Assembly: GCA_029007115.1 (NCBI GenBank)
Contig: JAQXHG010000044.1
Coordinates: forward strand, 1 to 41,210
Direction of reading: 5' to 3'
Length of the DNA: 41,210 nt
From: a bacterium
GTDB lineage: Bacteria; Bacillota_I; Bacilli_A; RF39; UBA660
Within the stretch, counting starts at the first letter, position 1. Each line of letters starts with the position of its first letter. The position numbers were made by a program, and so were the translations under genes. Positions 1 to 7,791 of this stretch are shown here, in pieces. The notes under the pieces were generated by a model that was not told the DNA's origin, searched no databases, and worked only from the letters and a program-made list of their open reading frames with translations.

Positions 1-135
1 AGTGATGGAAGTATACTTAAAACAGTAGGGACAGTCACTGCGATTGGAGGCGCTTTGGGAGTTGCATCATATGCAGGATATAAGCATATAAAATCTAAAG
101 AAGATGAAACTTCTGATAGTGAAGAAGATTATTAA
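1..135 (+). CDS. C-terminal end of a membrane-anchored protein (5' partial)
   Basis: The open frame enters from the left edge and ends at TAA 133-135, leaving 44 residues. They form a Gly/Ala/Val-rich hydrophobic stretch of about 20 residues (starting near TVGTVTAIGGALG), a basic stop-transfer patch (HIKSK) and an acidic tail rich in Glu, Asp and Ser. This looks like the last membrane helix and cytoplasmic tail of an envelope protein. It is not ylxM, which often precedes ffh in Bacilli. No family can be named from this fragment. A terminator follows 7 bases after the stop, so it is probably the last gene of its operon. Confidence 0.6.
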   Translation, partial: SDGSILKTVGTVTAIGGALGVASYAGYKHIKSKEDETSDSEEDY

Positions 136-142
136 TAAAAAG

Positions 143-174
143 AGAAATAGTTGATGCTATTTCTTTTTAATTTT
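143..174 (+). terminator. Rho-independent terminator of the 5' partial gene
   Basis: AGAAATAG (143-150) pairs with CTATTTCT (157-164) around a 6-base loop and is followed by TTTTAATTTT. It closes the upstream transcript just before the ffh promoter. Confidence 0.8.
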
Positions 175-182
175 GTTATAAT
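174..182 (+). promoter_or_regulatory. Extended -10 promoter of ffh
   Basis: TG at 174-175, one base, then TATAAT at 177-182 gives a perfect extended -10. There is no convincing -35 at 17 bp, because that region is the terminator stem. Transcription would start near 189, leaving a leader of about 14 nt that carries AGGTGATG (190-197) just before ATG 203. Confidence 0.65.
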
Positions 183-202
183 CTATTGTAGGTGATGAAA
201 TA

Positions 203-1513
203 ATGTTTGAGAGTTTGAGTGAAAGACTACAAAAAGTAGTAAGCAATATTAAATCTAAAGGTGTTATTAATGAAGAAAATATAAGTGAAATTACAAGAGA
301 AATTAGGCTATGCTTATTGGAAGCTGATGTAAATATTAAAATAGTAAGAGAATTTATAGATAAGGTAAAAGAAAAAGCTCTTGGTGAAGAGGTAAGAAAA
401 AGTATTAAACCAGGGGATATGTTTGTTAAAATTCTTAAAGATGAACTTGTTGAATTATTAGGAGGAGATAGCAGTCCTCTTGAGGTTAGTAAAAATCCCA
501 CAATCGTCATGGTAGTTGGTCTTCAAGGTGGTGGTAAAACAACAACAGTTGGAAAGATAGGAAACATGGTTCGCAAAAAACATCATAAGAAGCCTTTATT
601 CGTAGCGTGTGATGTTTATAGACCAGCAGCAATTGATCAGTTAAAATCAATAGGAAAACAACTTAATATTGAGGTTTATGATGAAGGTAAATCAAACCCA
701 GTAGAAATAGCAAAAAATGCTTTAGAATTTGCAAAAGAAAATGGATATGATTATATTTTATTTGATACAGCAGGTAGACTTCAAATAGATGAAGTATTAA
801 TGGATGAACTTGTTAATATAGAAAATATTATTAAGCCTCATGAAGAATTGCTTGTAATTGATGCGATGATGGGACAAGATGCAATTAATGTTATTACTGG
901 TTTTAATGAAAAACTAAATTTAACAGGTTGTGTTTTAACTAAAATGGATGGTGACACTAAGGGTGGTGTTGCATTATCATTAAGACATTTAACAAATATT
1001 CCAATTAAATTAGTCGGAGATTCAGAAAAATTAGATGGTATAGGTGAATTTTATCCAGATAGAGTAGCAAATAGAATACTCGGTATGGGAGATTTACTTT
1101 CTATAATAGAAAAAACAGAAGCAGAGCTTGATACAGATGAAATGATGAGTACTGCTAAAAGGATGCAAAAAGGAAAATTTGATTTAGAAGATTTTTTAAA
1201 GACAACTAAGCAAATTAAAAAGTTAGGACCACTTGAAAATTTAATTAAATTAATACCAGGAGCATCTAAAATGGGCCTTAATAAGGTAGAAATAGATCCT
1301 AAAATTATGGCAAGGACTGAAGCAATTATTTTATCTATGACCCCTCTAGAAAGACGTAATCCAGATATTATAAAAGCTAGTCGCAAGCAAAGAATTGCTA
1401 AAGGATGTGGACAAAAAGTAGAGGATGTTAATAGATTGTTGAAGCAATTTGATCAAATGAAAATGATGATGAAACAAATGAATAGTGGAAAATTTGGAAA
1501 TTTTAAGTTTTAA
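203..1513 (+). CDS. ffh: Signal recognition particle GTPase Ffh (SRP54)
   Basis: Ffh binds signal sequences and the 4.5S/6S SRP RNA and delivers ribosomes to FtsY at the membrane. The 436 residues show an N-domain helical bundle (1-95), a P-loop GLQGGGKTTT (106-115), DTAGR (188-192), TKMDGD (246-251) and a C-terminal M domain (about 300-436). The M domain ends in a Met-rich segment (MKMMMKQM). Length is normal for the family (about 430-450). The start at ATG 203 is set by AGGTGATG six bases upstream. It has its own promoter and is followed by the separate rimP promoter, so it is monocistronic here. Identification is secure. Confidence 0.97.
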   Translation: MFESLSERLQKVVSNIKSKGVINEENISEITREIRLCLLEADVNIKIVREFIDKVKEKALGEEVRKSIKPGDMFVKILKDELVELLGGDSSPLEVSKNPTIVMVVGLQGGGKTTTVGKIGNMVRKKHHKKPLFVACDVYRPAAIDQLKSIGKQLNIEVYDEGKSNPVEIAKNALEFAKENGYDYILFDTAGRLQIDEVLMDELVNIENIIKPHEELLVIDAMMGQDAINVITGFNEKLNLTGCVLTKMDGDTKGGVALSLRHLTNIPIKLVGDSEKLDGIGEFYPDRVANRILGMGDLLSIIEKTEAELDTDEMMSTAKRMQKGKFDLEDFLKTTKQIKKLGPLENLIKLIPGASKMGLNKVEIDPKIMARTEAIILSMTPLERRNPDIIKASRKQRIAKGCGQKVEDVNRLLKQFDQMKMMMKQMNSGKFGNFKF

Positions 1514-1535
1514 TGAAATGTAATAAAAATATTTC

Positions 1536-1564
1536 TTGTAACATATAGTTGAATGTGTTATAAT
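1536..1564 (+). promoter_or_regulatory. Promoter of the rimP-nusA-infB operon
   Basis: TTGTAA (1536-1541), a 17-bp spacer, then TATAAT (1559-1564) preceded by TGT, an extended -10. It drives rimP to rbfA, with a leader of roughly 55 nt. Confidence 0.75.
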
Positions 1565-1580
1565 ACAATTGACTGAAAGG

Positions 1581-1611
1581 AGAGTGGCTAGATAAAGCCA
1601 CTCTTTATTTT
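1581..1611 (+). promoter_or_regulatory. Terminator-like hairpin in the rimP leader (candidate attenuator)
   Basis: AGAGTGGCT (1581-1589) pairs perfectly with AGCCACTCT (1596-1604) around a 6-base loop and is followed by TTATTTT. It lies between the promoter and the start of rimP, so the operon's own transcript must read through it. In Bacillus subtilis, NusA is reported to control its own operon through NusA-dependent termination in this leader. Position and shape fit the same logic here, but the mechanism is inferred. No alternative antiterminator pairing was evident. Confidence 0.6.
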
Positions 1612-1625
1612 AAAGGAGGTTAAAA

Positions 1626-1880
1626 GTGGAAGAAAAAATTTATGATGCAATTAAAAATGCATTAGAAGAAAAAAACATTGAATTAGTAGGTGTTCATTTT
1701 GGTGAAGAGGATGGTGAAAAGACATTATTTGTAACAATTGATAAAGAAGGTGGAGTTGATATTGATTTATGCGTAGAAGCCACTCATATTGTAGATCCAA
1801 TAATTGAAAGTCTTAACCTAGATATTGAAGATTATGTATTAGATGTAGGAAGTAAGGGAGTAAAAATTGATGAAAACTAA
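1626..1880 (+). CDS. rimP: RimP-like ribosome maturation factor, N-terminal domain only
   Basis: RimP assists late assembly of the 30S subunit. This product has 84 residues against about 150 for the family. It covers only the N-terminal alpha/beta domain (ELVGVHF, TLFVTIDKEGGVDI, then VLDVGSKG where RimP normally has EVSSPG) and stops at the domain boundary. The C-terminal SH3-like domain is missing. The next gene, nusA, overlaps its last 11 bases, so no split second half exists. The start is GTG 1626 behind AAAGGAGG (1613-1620). First gene of the operon. The family call rests on position and the N-domain pattern. Confidence 0.8.
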   Translation: MEEKIYDAIKNALEEKNIELVGVHFGEEDGEKTLFVTIDKEGGVDIDLCVEATHIVDPIIESLNLDIEDYVLDVGSKGVKIDEN

Positions 1881-3009
1881 GAAAAAAGAAGAAACAAATG
1901 AAATGAAGGCTGCTGAATTTAAGAAAGCTTTAGATTTTATAGTTAAAGAAAAAGGAATTGATGAAGATATTGTTATTGAAGCTATGCAAACAGCATTATC
2001 TACAGCTTTTAGAAAAAATGAAAAAGCAGATTATACTTCAAGAGTATTGATTGATAAGAATACTGGAGAAATTAAAGTATTTAAAGTTACTACTATTGTA
2101 GATGATTATAATGACGATGATGATGATATTGATCCAGAGACTGGAGAAGTTAAAATTGCTCATGATTATTTAAATGAACTTACAATTAGCGAAGCAAGAG
2201 AAAAAAATAAAGATTATCAAATAGGTGATGAAATTTTAGAAGAAGTAACTCCAAAAGATTTTGGAAGAGTTGCTATATCAGTTGCTAAACAGGTAGTACT
2301 TCAAAAGATTAGAGAAGCTGAACGTGATAAAATAATGAGTGAATTTGCAGATAAGGAAGATGAATTAATGGTAGGTTTCCTTGCTATGGAAGATGCTAAA
2401 AATTATTATGTTGATCTTGGTAAAGCAAGAGGTATTTTATCTAAAAATGAACTTATTCCTGGTGAAAAACTTACTATGGGAGATAGTATTAAGGTTTATA
2501 TAACTAAGATTGAGGCTACTCCAAAAGGACCACTTATTTTAGTTTCAAGAAAGAATTATGGTTTTGTAAAGAGATTATTTGAGCATGAAATACCAGAGTT
2601 TAAAGATGGAACATTAGAATTAAGAGGAATTGCAAGAGAAGCTGGAGTTAGAAGTAAAGTTTGTGTTGCATCAACTAATCCAAATGTAGATCCAATTGGA
2701 AGTTGTATTGGTGAAAAAGGAAGAAGAATTGCTAATATTATCAGCGAACTTAAAGGTGAAAAGGTTGATTTAATTGCTTATAGTGATGATATGGAAGAAT
2801 TTATTGCAAATGCTCTTAGTCCTGCTAAAAATCTAAATGTAAGTATAACTGATGAAAAGAAAAAAGAAGCGTTAGTTATAGCAGATGATGAGAATTTAAG
2901 TTTAGCAATTGGTAAAAAAGGAATTAATATTAAACTTGCTAGTAAATTAACAAAATACACAATTAATATTAAAACATTAGCCGATATTAATAAACAAATC
3001 AATGAGTAG
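1870..3009 (+). CDS. nusA: Transcription elongation/termination factor NusA
   Basis: NusA binds RNA polymerase and nascent RNA and modulates pausing and intrinsic termination. The 379 residues show the N-terminal RNAP-binding domain (to about 135, with an acidic YNDDDDDIDPETGE insert), an S1 domain (about 136-205), and two KH domains with GEKG (IGSCIGEKGRR) and GKKG (AIGKKGINIKLA). There are no C-terminal acidic repeats, as in Firmicutes generally. I chose ATG 1870, nine bases after AAGGGAG, over the in-frame TTG three bases earlier. It overlaps the end of rimP, which implies translational coupling. Confidence 0.96.
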   Translation: MKTKKKEETNEMKAAEFKKALDFIVKEKGIDEDIVIEAMQTALSTAFRKNEKADYTSRVLIDKNTGEIKVFKVTTIVDDYNDDDDDIDPETGEVKIAHDYLNELTISEAREKNKDYQIGDEILEEVTPKDFGRVAISVAKQVVLQKIREAERDKIMSEFADKEDELMVGFLAMEDAKNYYVDLGKARGILSKNELIPGEKLTMGDSIKVYITKIEATPKGPLILVSRKNYGFVKRLFEHEIPEFKDGTLELRGIAREAGVRSKVCVASTNPNVDPIGSCIGEKGRRIANIISELKGEKVDLIAYSDDMEEFIANALSPAKNLNVSITDEKKKEALVIADDENLSLAIGKKGINIKLASKLTKYTINIKTLADINKQINE

Positions 3010-3017
3010 GTGTAAAT

Positions 3018-3275
3018 ATGAAACAGAGAAAGATACCTATGAGAACTTGTGTAATAACACATGAAAAATGTGAAAAAAGAGATTTGATAAGAGTAGTTAG
3101 AGATAATGAGGGTAATGTAACAGTTGATGAGACTGGTAAACTAAATGGTAGAGGTGCATATTTAAAAAAGGATAAGGAAGTTATTGAAAAAGCAAGAAAA
3201 TCAAAAGCATTAGAAAAACATTTAGAAGTAAAAATTGATGATGAAATTTATGATATTTTATTAAGCAAAATATAA
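3018..3275 (+). CDS. rnpM: YlxR/RnpM family RNA-binding protein
   Basis: 85 residues with the family signature: R-x-C at the start (MRTCVITHEKCEKRDLIRVV) and GRGAYL near the middle. The B. subtilis homologue binds RNase P RNA and lowers its activity, hence RnpM. The start is ATG 3018 with AGGTG upstream. It sits nine bases after nusA and ahead of infB, the usual place. The L7Ae-like ylxQ gene that often follows is absent. The RNase P RNA it may bind is also in this window (19371-19722). Confidence 0.9.
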   Translation: MKQRKIPMRTCVITHEKCEKRDLIRVVRDNEGNVTVDETGKLNGRGAYLKKDKEVIEKARKSKALEKHLEVKIDDEIYDILLSKI

Positions 3276-3314
3276 AATAATATTTAAAAATTAAAAGAAA
3301 AGGAGGAATTGATT

Positions 3315-5429
3315 ATGAGTATAGAAGATTATGCTTTAGAATTAGGAATAGAAGAAAGTGTTGTTTTGAGCAAATTAAAAGAATTAGGTTTTAATTATAA
3401 TAACTCAAGTGATTATTTAGATGATGATGCGATAATTCTTTTAGATAATGAAAACTTGGCAGCTAAAGAAAATAAACTTACTGAAGAACTTGCTGATAAA
3501 TTTGAACTTGAAGATAGAGCAGAAGAAGCAGCAAGTGCTTATAGTATGGAATTTGAAAAAACTACTAGAAAAGAAAAAATAAAGAAAAAAGATAATAGTA
3601 AAAATAAAGATGAAGATTTATCTTTAAAGAAAAAGAATATATATAAGAACAAAACAAAGCTTCAGAGTAATAAAGAAGAAGTTGAAAGCAATGTAGTTTT
3701 ATACACAGAGGGTATGAGTGTCAATGATTTAGCAGTAGCTCTTAATGTTCCAGCAAGTGAATTAGTTAAGAAATTAATTAGTATGGGACTTATGATATCA
3801 TCTAATCAAGCAATTTCTTATGATGATGCTAGTATTATTGTTCTTGAATATAACAAGGAGTTAGTTAAAGAAGAAACTACTGATATTAGTAATTTTGAAG
3901 AATATGTTATTATTGACAAAGAAGAAGATTTAGTTGCAAGACCAGCAGTTGTTACAATTATGGGACATGTTGATCATGGTAAAACTACACTTTTAGATTA
4001 TATAAGAAATTCTCATGTAGCAAGTGGTGAAGCCGGTGGAATAACTCAAGCAATAGGTGCATATCAAGTAGAGAAGAATGGTAAAAAGATTACATTTATA
4101 GATACACCAGGTCATGCAGCATTTACAGAGATGAGAGCAAGAGGTGCTAGTGTAACAGATATTGTTGTTATAATAGTTGCTGCTGATGATGGAGTTATGC
4201 CTCAAACAAGAGAAGCAATTGATCATGCTAAAGCAGCAGGAGTACCTATAATTGTAGCAGTTAATAAGGTAGATAAACCTAATATAAATATAGATAAAAT
4301 AATGAGCGAATTATCTGAAATAGGTCTTACTCCAGAGGAGTGGGGAGGAGACACTATTTTCGTTAGACTTAGCGCTAAAACAGGACAAGGTGTAGATTTA
4401 CTTTTAGATAATATTAATGCTTTATCTGAAGTTTTGGAACTTAAGGCTAATCCAAATAGATATGCAACTGGAAGTGTAATCGAAGCAAAACTTGATAAGA
4501 ATAAAGGTCCAGTTGTAACATTATTAATTCAAAATGGAACATTAAGACTTGGAGATCCAATAGTTGTTGGAACTAACCATGGAAAGGTTCGTACTTTAAG
4601 AGACGATACTGGTCGTGAAGTAATATCAGCAGATCCTTCTAAACCTGTTGAGGTAACTGGTCTTGAAGATGTTCCAGTAGCCGGTGATAAATTTATGGCA
4701 TTTGAAAGTGAAAAAGAGTCAAGAAGTGTTGCATTAAAAAGAAAAGAAGTAGAAAAGAGCAAAAAATTTGCATATAAAGCACTTAGTTTAGATGAATTAT
4801 TTGAATCAATTAAAGAAGGTAAAAAAGAGATTAATATCGTTTTAAAAGCAGATGTTAAGGGCAGTGAAGAAGCAGTTAAAAATGCTTTACTTAAGATTAA
4901 TGTAGAAGGTGTTAAAATCAATGTAATTAGAAGTGGCGTTGGTACTATTACTGAAAGTGATGTAGTATTAGCACATGCATCTAATGCTATTATTATCGGA
5001 TTTAATGTAGTACCATCTAAATCTACTAAAGATACAGCAAAAGGTTATGAAGTTGATATAAGACTTTATAATATTATTTATAAACTAGTAGAAGAAATAG
5101 AAGCAGCTATGAAAGGTATGTTAGAGCCAGAATATGAAGAAGTAATTACTGGTGAGGCTGAAGTTAGACAATTATTTCACTTCTCTAAGATTGGAAATAT
5201 TGCTGGTTCACATGTAATTAGTGGTGTAGTTAAGTCAAATAGTCTATGTAGAGTAATTAGAGACGGTATAGTAGTTACAACATCTAAAATTGCATCTTTG
5301 CAAAGAGAAAAGAATCAAGCACATGAAGTTAAGAGTGGATATGATTGCGGAATTGTTGTTGAAAATTTTCCAGATATTAAAGAAGGAGATATAATTGAAA
5401 CATTTGAAAATAAGGAAGTGAAGAGATAA
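3315..5429 (+). CDS. infB: Translation initiation factor IF-2
   Basis: IF-2 is the GTPase that brings initiator fMet-tRNA to the 30S subunit. The 704 residues contain two IF2_N modules (about 3-50 and 130-180) joined by a Lys/Glu-rich linker. The G domain follows, with GHVDHGKT (217-224), DTPGH and NKVDKP, and then domains II, III and IV. ATG 3315 follows a strong AGGAGG (3301-3306); the in-frame TTG at 3309 is too close to that site to be the start. It ends by overlapping rbfA by one base (TAATG). A fairly short IF-2 (E. coli about 890), typical of Firmicutes. Confidence 0.97.
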   Translation: MSIEDYALELGIEESVVLSKLKELGFNYNNSSDYLDDDAIILLDNENLAAKENKLTEELADKFELEDRAEEAASAYSMEFEKTTRKEKIKKKDNSKNKDEDLSLKKKNIYKNKTKLQSNKEEVESNVVLYTEGMSVNDLAVALNVPASELVKKLISMGLMISSNQAISYDDASIIVLEYNKELVKEETTDISNFEEYVIIDKEEDLVARPAVVTIMGHVDHGKTTLLDYIRNSHVASGEAGGITQAIGAYQVEKNGKKITFIDTPGHAAFTEMRARGASVTDIVVIIVAADDGVMPQTREAIDHAKAAGVPIIVAVNKVDKPNINIDKIMSELSEIGLTPEEWGGDTIFVRLSAKTGQGVDLLLDNINALSEVLELKANPNRYATGSVIEAKLDKNKGPVVTLLIQNGTLRLGDPIVVGTNHGKVRTLRDDTGREVISADPSKPVEVTGLEDVPVAGDKFMAFESEKESRSVALKRKEVEKSKKFAYKALSLDELFESIKEGKKEINIVLKADVKGSEEAVKNALLKINVEGVKINVIRSGVGTITESDVVLAHASNAIIIGFNVVPSKSTKDTAKGYEVDIRLYNIIYKLVEEIEAAMKGMLEPEYEEVITGEAEVRQLFHFSKIGNIAGSHVISGVVKSNSLCRVIRDGIVVTTSKIASLQREKNQAHEVKSGYDCGIVVENFPDIKEGDIIETFENKEVKR

Positions 5430-5770
5430 TGGCAAGTATGAAAGGTGAGAGAGCAGGATCTGAGATTCAAAGAGAACTGTCTATGATATTACTTGAAGAT
5501 GCTCGTGATGAAGACTTTAAAAGAGTAACTATTACTGCTTGTGATGTTTCAAATGATTTAAGTTTTGCTAAAGTATACTTTACAACATTTGATAATCGTG
5601 AAAAAGTTGAAAAAGATTTAAATAATGCATCAGGATTTTTTAGAAGTCTTCTTGCTGATAGATTGGTAATGAGACATATTCCTGAATTAAAGTTTATATT
5701 TGATGAATCTATTGAGTATGGTCAAAATATAGAAAGAATTATTAAAGAAATAAATGAAAAAAACTGCTAA
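5429..5770 (+). CDS. rbfA: 30S ribosome-binding factor RbfA
   Basis: RbfA is a KH-like cold-shock factor that helps mature the 5' end of 16S rRNA in the 30S subunit. The 113 residues begin like the family (ERAGSEIQRELS) and include AKVYFTTF and the C-terminal LKFIFDESIEYGQNIERII. The start ATG 5429 overlaps the infB stop; a second ATG at 5438 is possible. It is the last gene of the operon. truB and ribF, which often follow, are absent, and a bidirectional terminator lies at its end. Confidence 0.95.
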   Translation: MASMKGERAGSEIQRELSMILLEDARDEDFKRVTITACDVSNDLSFAKVYFTTFDNREKVEKDLNNASGFFRSLLADRLVMRHIPELKFIFDESIEYGQNIERIIKEINEKNC

Positions 5771-5800
5771 TCCTTATTTAGGATAATAGCAGTTTTTTTT
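5757..5800. terminator. Bidirectional terminator between rbfA and uppP
   Basis: AAAAAACTGCTA (5757-5768) pairs with TAGCAGTTTTTT (5787-5798), extended by ATCC/GGAT with a 2-base bulge. There are A and T tracts on both sides, so it serves both converging genes. It overlaps the last codons of rbfA and the stop of uppP. Confidence 0.85.
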
Positions 5801-6596
5801 ATAAGAATAAAATAACTAAGATACCAATAACTAAAGTATAAATACTAAAATAAATAAGTTTACCATTATTAACAATTTTTCTAAACCATTTAGTAACAAG
5901 TAATGTAACAATACATGAAATTATAATTGATAATAAATATGGTATTATTAATGCATTAGTTAGAGTTAAATCAAAGATTTCAAGAATAGAAGCCGCTATA
6001 CTAATTGGTATATATAGCATAAATGAATATTTAAAAGCAGTGTCTCTTTTTAAACCTGCAAACATACCACCAACAATAGTAGAACCACTTCTACTAATTC
6101 CTGGAAATAGTCCAGCTATTTGCATAAATCCTACTGTTAGTGCTTCTTTTATGCCTATTTTATTGTCTTCTTTTTTTCCTTTAAAATCTTTAACAATAAA
6201 TAATAAAATAGATGTAATAATTAGAGAAATACCAACAATTTTAACATTATTTTCTATCTTTGAAAATAATTCTAATTTACTAACAATTAATCCCATAATT
6301 CCAGCAGGAATACATCCAAGAACTATCATCCAACAATAATTGTACTCATCTTTATATTTTTTATCTTTATTTATTAAATATTTAAAGAAACTTTGAATTA
6401 AAGAAATAATATCATTCCAAAATAATATTACAATAGCAATAAGTGATCCTAAGTTAGTAAGTATCGCAATAGTATCAAAATCAACATTTACATCCATAAT
6501 AGTTTTTAAAATCATTAAATGTCCACTAGATGAAACTGGTATTGTCTCAGTTAATCCTTGTATAATAGCTAAAATAATATATTTTAATAATTCCAT
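5799..6596 (-). CDS. uppP: Undecaprenyl-diphosphatase UppP (BacA family)
   Basis: A membrane enzyme that dephosphorylates undecaprenyl pyrophosphate to recycle the lipid carrier of wall synthesis; excess confers bacitracin tolerance. The 265 residues are almost all hydrophobic, with about eight membrane segments. Both family motifs are present: QGLTETIPVSSSGHL near the N-terminus and PGISRSGSTI in the middle. I chose the ATG whose complement is 6594-6596 because AAAGGTGAT lies just before it. An upstream in-frame ATG would place that ribosome site inside the gene. It stands alone, divergent from the next small gene. Confidence 0.95.
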   Translation of the reverse strand: MELLKYIILAIIQGLTETIPVSSSGHLMILKTIMDVNVDFDTIAILTNLGSLIAIVILFWNDIISLIQSFFKYLINKDKKYKDEYNYCWMIVLGCIPAGIMGLIVSKLELFSKIENNVKIVGISLIITSILLFIVKDFKGKKEDNKIGIKEALTVGFMQIAGLFPGISRSGSTIVGGMFAGLKRDTAFKYSFMLYIPISIAASILEIFDLTLTNALIIPYLLSIIISCIVTLLVTKWFRKIVNNGKLIYFSIYTLVIGILVILFL

Positions 6597-6612
6597 TTTA
6601 ATCACCTTTAAC

Positions 6613-6618
6613 ATTATA
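6613..6618 (-). promoter_or_regulatory. -10 element of uppP
   Basis: On the minus strand TATAAT lies about 17 bases before the start codon, giving a short leader that still holds AAAGGTGA. No clear -35 is visible in the A/T-rich upstream sequence. Confidence 0.45.
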
Positions 6619-6641
6619 TAATATTTCTTTTATTTTTAAAA

Positions 6642-6647
6642 TATAAT
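6642..6647 (+). promoter_or_regulatory. -10 element close to the 6653 start codon
   Basis: TATAAT at 6642-6647 ends five bases before ATG 6653. Transcription would begin at or next to the start codon, and there is no Shine-Dalgarno sequence. This fits a leaderless mRNA. No -35 is evident. Confidence 0.4.
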
Positions 6648-6652
6648 TTAAT

Positions 6653-6871
6653 ATGTTTAAAAAAATAATTATGTTTATTTGTGGAATAATAATAACATCA
6701 TATTCATTAATGTTTATAATAATTTATTTAAATCTTTTAAAGATGGGATATAATGTTATAGAATATTTAAAATATATATTTACTCATCTTGAATGTTTAA
6801 TGATTTTTGTTGGTATATTATTAATAATATTATCTTTAAAGAAAAAAGAATATTTTAAAATAAAATGGTAA
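6653..6871 (+). CDS. Small two-helix membrane protein, unknown function
   Basis: 72 residues. Two hydrophobic segments (about 4-29 and 48-63) are joined by a short loop (KMGYNVIEYLKYIFTH), and the protein ends in a basic tail (KKKEYFKIKW). This predicts a hairpin with both ends in the cytoplasm. I recognise no family. There is no Shine-Dalgarno; a -10 lies immediately upstream. It is followed after 22 bases by a lipoprotein gene with its own strong ribosome site, so the two are likely co-transcribed. Confidence 0.6.
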   Translation: MFKKIIMFICGIIITSYSLMFIIIYLNLLKMGYNVIEYLKYIFTHLECLMIFVGILLIILSLKKKEYFKIKW

Positions 6872-6893
6872 CACTATTATTAGGAGGAAAAAA

Positions 6894-7433
6894 ATGAAAA
6901 AAATATTATCTATATCATTAATAGTACTTTCTTTATTTGGATGTAGTCTTATGGATACACCATCATCTAAAGTAGAGTCATATTTAAATAATTACGTATC
7001 TTTAGAAGATGAGGTATTATCAGATTTAGATGCTACAATTGAAAATGAAAAATTATCTGAAAATAATAAAAGTATATATAAGCAAGTTCTAAAAAGACAA
7101 TATCAAGATTTAAAATATGAAATTAAAGATGAAACTATTGATGGTAAAAATGCAAGTGTAGTAGTTAAAATAACGGTATATGATTTATATAAATCAAATG
7201 TAAATTCAGAATATTATTTAAATGAACATCAAGATGAATTCTATACTATTGATAATACATTTGATAGTGATTTATATGATAAATATAAATTAGATGAGAT
7301 GTTAAAGATTAAAGATACTATAGATTATGAAATAACATTTGATTTAGTAAAAGAAGATAATACATGGGTAATTAAAGAACCTAGTAGAGAAGTGTTAGAA
7401 AAGTTACATGGTTTATATAATTACAATGAATAA
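6894..7433 (+). CDS. Putative lipoprotein, unknown function
   Basis: 179 residues. The start ATG 6894 follows AGGAGG. The N-terminus is a lipoprotein signal (KKILSISLIVLSLFGC) with Cys17 as the predicted lipidated residue. The remainder is hydrophilic and acidic, with an alpha+beta pattern ending in DNTWVIKEPSREVLEKLHGLY. The DNTWVIKEP segment resembles small extracytoplasmic lipoproteins of the NTF2-like or DUF4878-like type. That is a resemblance only. A terminator follows directly. Confidence 0.7.
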   Translation: MKKILSISLIVLSLFGCSLMDTPSSKVESYLNNYVSLEDEVLSDLDATIENEKLSENNKSIYKQVLKRQYQDLKYEIKDETIDGKNASVVVKITVYDLYKSNVNSEYYLNEHQDEFYTIDNTFDSDLYDKYKLDEMLKIKDTIDYEITFDLVKEDNTWVIKEPSREVLEKLHGLYNYNE

Positions 7434-7460
7434 GAGTCTCTATTTAAGAGATTTTTATTT
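7434..7460 (+). terminator. Terminator after the lipoprotein gene
   Basis: TCTCT (7437-7441) pairs with AGAGA (7447-7451), extended by G-U and A-U pairs, and is followed by TTTTTATTTT. Confidence 0.65.
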
Positions 7461-7560
7461 TGAAATATCAATTATATTTGATATTTTTTTATGTTAAAAA
7501 GTAATTATTTTTTCTTGATATAAGATTTTAAATATACTAAAATATAATTAGAGGTATATT

Positions 7561-7791
7561 ATGGATTATATAGAAATAGAAGATAATAATGGTAATAAAA
7601 TAGAAATGCAAGTACTTACTATATTTAAATTAGATGGTTATAGTAGTAATTATATAATTTATAGTGATAAAGAAAAGAAACATTATTATGTAGCCAAATT
7701 TAATGATAATAATACTGATTTAGATACTAATCTATCAGATAAAGAGTATGAATTGTGTGATAGTGTATTTAAGGAAGTGATTAATAAATGA
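7561..7791 (+). CDS. DUF1292 family small protein
   Basis: 76 acidic residues matching the DUF1292 (YrzB-like) pattern: an N-terminal EIEDNNGNKIEMQVLTIFKLDGYSS strand region, then YIIYSD, and a C-terminal helix ending CDSVFKEV. Family members are small cytoplasmic proteins of unknown role found across Firmicutes. The start ATG 7561 has AGAGGT upstream. A TATAAT lies at 7543-7548, but its nearest TTGATA (7515-7520) is 22 bp away, so the promoter is uncertain. The stop overlaps the next gene's start (ATGA), which suggests coupling to the large exported protein downstream. That is an unusual partner for this family. Confidence 0.8.
   Translation: MDYIEIEDNNGNKIEMQVLTIFKLDGYSSNYIIYSDKEKKHYYVAKFNDNNTDLDTNLSDKEYELCDSVFKEVINK

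Noticed and set aside
157-510. Minus-strand ORF of 117 codons over the start of ffh
   Set aside because: It lies antisense to a clear ffh, has Ser/Ile/Leu-rich composition typical of the reverse of Lys/Glu-rich genes, and has no ribosome site.
7515-7548. TTGATA ... TATAAT promoter for the DUF1292 gene
   Set aside because: The spacer is 22 bp, too long for a housekeeping promoter, and no Spo0A-type box covers the -35; left as an uncertain -10 only.
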